Source: Anaerolineales bacterium UBA4823
GTDB taxonomy: Bacteria; Chloroflexota; Anaerolineae; Anaerolineales; UBA4823
NCBI GenBank assembly: GCA_002402275.1
Contig: DHFN01000047.1
Coordinates: 563-8,043, forward strand
Direction of reading: 5' to 3'
DNA length: 7,481 bases
Of the stretch, positions 6,060 through 7,481 are shown piece after piece. Numbering within the stretch: position 1 is the stretch's first letter; every line of letters starts with the position of its first letter. Below the pieces are notes generated by a model that saw only the letters and a list, made by a program, of their open reading frames with translations, made no database searches and was not told the origin of the DNA. The position numbers and the translations under genes were made by a program.

Positions 6060-7310
6060 TTATTGACTTAGTAATTCAATCGCTTTCTCTAATTGAGGAT
6101 CGCGATTTGCTGAAATATCTGCATCGCTAATTGTAACGGCAATATCAGGTGTGAGCCCAATTTTGTGGATAGTTTTTCCATTTGGGGTCAACCAACGTGC
6201 TACAGTAATTCGGACTGCTCCTTGGTTATCCACTAAATCAGTCCAAATTTGAACTGAGCCTTTCCCATAGGTTGTCACACCGACCAGTTTACCCCGTCCA
6301 AGATCCTGGATTGCTCCGGCAACAATTTCGGATGCGGAAGCACTTCCTTCATTAACCAAAACGATGAGTGGAATATCGGTTGCGATTCCCTTCCCAGTGG
6401 CTTTGTAGGTGTCCTTATGCCCATCCCCATATTGTTCATAAACGATGACACCTTCTTTGATAAATTCTGAAGAGATGTCAATAGCGGAGTTTAATAAACC
6501 ACCCCCATTATTCCGTAAATCCAGGATGATCCCTTTGGGCTTTTGATCCAATAATTTTTGAAGCATGTTATGAAAATCTTGGGTTGTTTTTTCATCTCCA
6601 AAAGCCAATAGCCGGATATAAGCTATATTATTCTTTTCCATCCTTCCAATGACGTTCGATGATTTAATACTAGCTCGGGTTACCATGACATCGAACGGTT
6701 TGTCAACACCAGCTCGTTTAACGGTTAAACGAACCTGCGAACCAGCTGGACCTAAAACTTTTTGGCGGGCTAATTCGCCATTGATCCCCGTCATATCTTG
6801 TCCATCAATCGCGATAATCATATCACCAGCTTTCAAGCCTGCTTTTTCTGCCGGAGAGTCCATCATAGGCGCAATGATGGTAAGGTATTCCCGCGTGGTA
6901 TCCACATATGCACCAATTCCTTCATATTCTTCCCCAGATAATTGAGCATTAAATTCTTTTTGTAAATCCGGATCTATGTAGGAAGAATGCTCATCTCCCA
7001 AAGCATCAATCATCCCTTTTATTGCTCCACGCATCAATAAAGTATCATTGACTGGCTGATCTACGTATTCTTGGTGAACCAATTTCCAAGCTTGCCAGAA
7101 AGGGCTAAAAAGTTGTTCAATATCCTGACTCGATCCAATTTGGGATTGGCTTTCAAGGGTTTGGGGGGTTTGTCCTGGCATAATCAGGAAGGAACTAGCC
7201 GTGTTGGCAGCAGAAACCCTTCCAGCAAAAAATCCTGCCGCGCAGGAACCTAGTACCAAAATGAAAACAACTACCAATATCAATGCTACATTGGTATTTT
7301 TCTTTTCCAT
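6060..7310 (-). CDS. S41-family C-terminal processing protease with PDZ domain (CtpA/CtpB type)
   Basis: A secreted or membrane-anchored serine protease that trims or degrades envelope proteins, with a PDZ domain controlling substrate access. The 416-residue product has an N-terminal hydrophobic segment (about 8-30); LGSC at 20-23 could be a weak lipobox, otherwise it is an uncleaved anchor. A helical region (about 66-125, including LGDEHSSYIDP) precedes the PDZ domain at about 128-215 (GIGAYVD, SPAEKAGLKAGDMIIAIDG). The S41 core follows: GIILDLRNNGGGLL (260-273), VNEGSASASEI (319-329) and TYGKGSVQ (347-354). By comparison with CtpB, S325, K350 and Q354 form the catalytic triad, and all are present, so the enzyme is probably active. 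The start is well supported: AGGAGAT lies five to six bases before the ATG. It leads a three-gene run with the YugP and UPF0104 genes. Confidence 0.95.
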   Translation of the reverse strand: MEKKNTNVALILVVVFILVLGSCAAGFFAGRVSAANTASSFLIMPGQTPQTLESQSQIGSSQDIEQLFSPFWQAWKLVHQEYVDQPVNDTLLMRGAIKGMIDALGDEHSSYIDPDLQKEFNAQLSGEEYEGIGAYVDTTREYLTIIAPMMDSPAEKAGLKAGDMIIAIDGQDMTGINGELARQKVLGPAGSQVRLTVKRAGVDKPFDVMVTRASIKSSNVIGRMEKNNIAYIRLLAFGDEKTTQDFHNMLQKLLDQKPKGIILDLRNNGGGLLNSAIDISSEFIKEGVIVYEQYGDGHKDTYKATGKGIATDIPLIVLVNEGSASASEIVAGAIQDLGRGKLVGVTTYGKGSVQIWTDLVDNQGAVRITVARWLTPNGKTIHKIGLTPDIAVTISDADISANRDPQLEKAIELLSQ

Positions 7311-7346
7311 AATATCTCCTAATTACCATCCATTTTTAATACAATA

Positions 7347-7362
7347 TCATATTTCAATATGA
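7347..7362. repeat. 16-bp palindrome upstream of the S41 protease gene
   Basis: A perfect 7-bp inverted repeat with a two-base centre (TCATATT-TC-AATATGA) lies about 37 bases before the protease ATG, just downstream of the predicted transcription start. It could be an operator or a small leader hairpin. The stem is AT-rich and short, and it is not followed by a U-run in the transcribed direction, so it is not a convincing terminator. Confidence 0.4.
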
Positions 7363-7375
7363 GAAAGATAAACAT

Positions 7376-7404
7376 TCTATATAGATATGATTAAATTTTA
7401 TCAA
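7376..7404 (-). promoter_or_regulatory. Candidate promoter for the S41 protease gene
   Basis: On the minus strand TTGATA (7404-7399, 5/6 to the -35 consensus) is separated by 17 bases from TATAGA (7381-7376, 4/6 to the -10 consensus). The predicted start is near 7369, giving a leader of about 59 bases that contains the 16-bp palindrome. The AT-rich setting makes chance matches likely. The spacer overlaps the stop of the putative upstream partial gene. Confidence 0.4.
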
Positions 7405-7480
7405 ATATTATCCCTAAATGCATTTCGAGGTAGTGCATAAAAGACTGTGGGTCATGAACTTGACTGGAATATTCCATTAA
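7391..7480 (-). CDS. Possible 3' end of an unidentified gene, cut by window edge
   Basis: One minus-strand frame is open from the right edge to a TAA at 7393-7391, giving 29 residues ending in SFMHYLEMHLGIIFDKI. I do not recognise a family. The other minus frame checked from the edge stops after nine codons, and the base composition changes to very AT-rich non-coding sequence right after the TAA; both fit a real gene end. Twenty-nine codons are too few to be sure, and an overlapping plus-strand frame (7419-7481 region) is open as well. The rest of the 171-base stretch upstream of the protease holds only the candidate promoter and palindrome. Confidence 0.35.
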   Translation of the reverse strand, partial: LMEYSSQVHDPQSFMHYLEMHLGIIFDKI

Positions 7481-7481
7481 T

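Noticed and set aside
6164..6234. Two DnaA-box-like 9-mers (TGTGGATAG at 6164 and TTATCCACT at 6226)
   Set aside because: Both are one mismatch from the consensus, lie in conserved codons of the S41 protease, and are not accompanied by further boxes or an AT-rich unwinding element, so an origin is not supported.

Overview
The window is about 7.5 kb of gene-dense, moderately AT-rich bacterial chromosome. Every supported gene lies on the minus strand, so transcription runs from high to low coordinates. No RNA genes, insertion sequences, CRISPR arrays or phage genes are visible, and no gap between genes exceeds about 170 bases. The best taxonomic guess is a Chloroflexota (Anaerolineae-like) bacterium. 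The reasons are the short YidC without a periplasmic domain, the style of the L34, YidD and Jag proteins, and a PQQ-repeat lipoprotein inserted in the rnpA-yidC cluster. This placement rests on remembered family features and was not tested by a search.

Layout in transcription order. (1) At the right edge (7391-7480) is what may be the last 29 codons of an unknown gene, followed by a candidate promoter and a small palindrome. (2) Next come three genes for envelope proteins: a CtpA-type S41 protease with a PDZ domain (7310-6060), a YugP-type membrane zinc protease (6032-5331) and a UPF0104/LPG-synthase-type multispanning membrane protein (5296-4280). (3) A strong consensus promoter (TTGACG-17-TATAAT), whose -35 box lies inside the last codons of that membrane protein gene, drives the classic rpmH-rnpA-yidD-(PQQ lipoprotein)-yidC-jag cluster (4221-659). 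(4) After a spacer of about 100 bases comes the N-terminal 186 codons of a PfkB-family sugar or nucleoside kinase (560 to the left edge). It has its own -10-like boxes but no visible Shine-Dalgarno sequence.

Functionally, the central cluster joins ribosome and RNase P production (L34, RnpA) to membrane protein insertion (YidD, YidC) and to the RNA-binding protein Jag/KhpB. It is an old conserved arrangement. Its accessory features are an eight-repeat PQQ-type lipoprotein between yidD and yidC, a lysine-rich YidC tail built from a 27-bp triplicated repeat, a 58-residue L34 with a C-terminal extension, and a Jag KH domain whose GxxG loop reads GPQA. I saw no clear previously undescribed system here. 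The most promising leads are the lipoprotein in the YidC operon, the YidC tail repeat, the altered KH loop and the possible leaderless kinase transcript.
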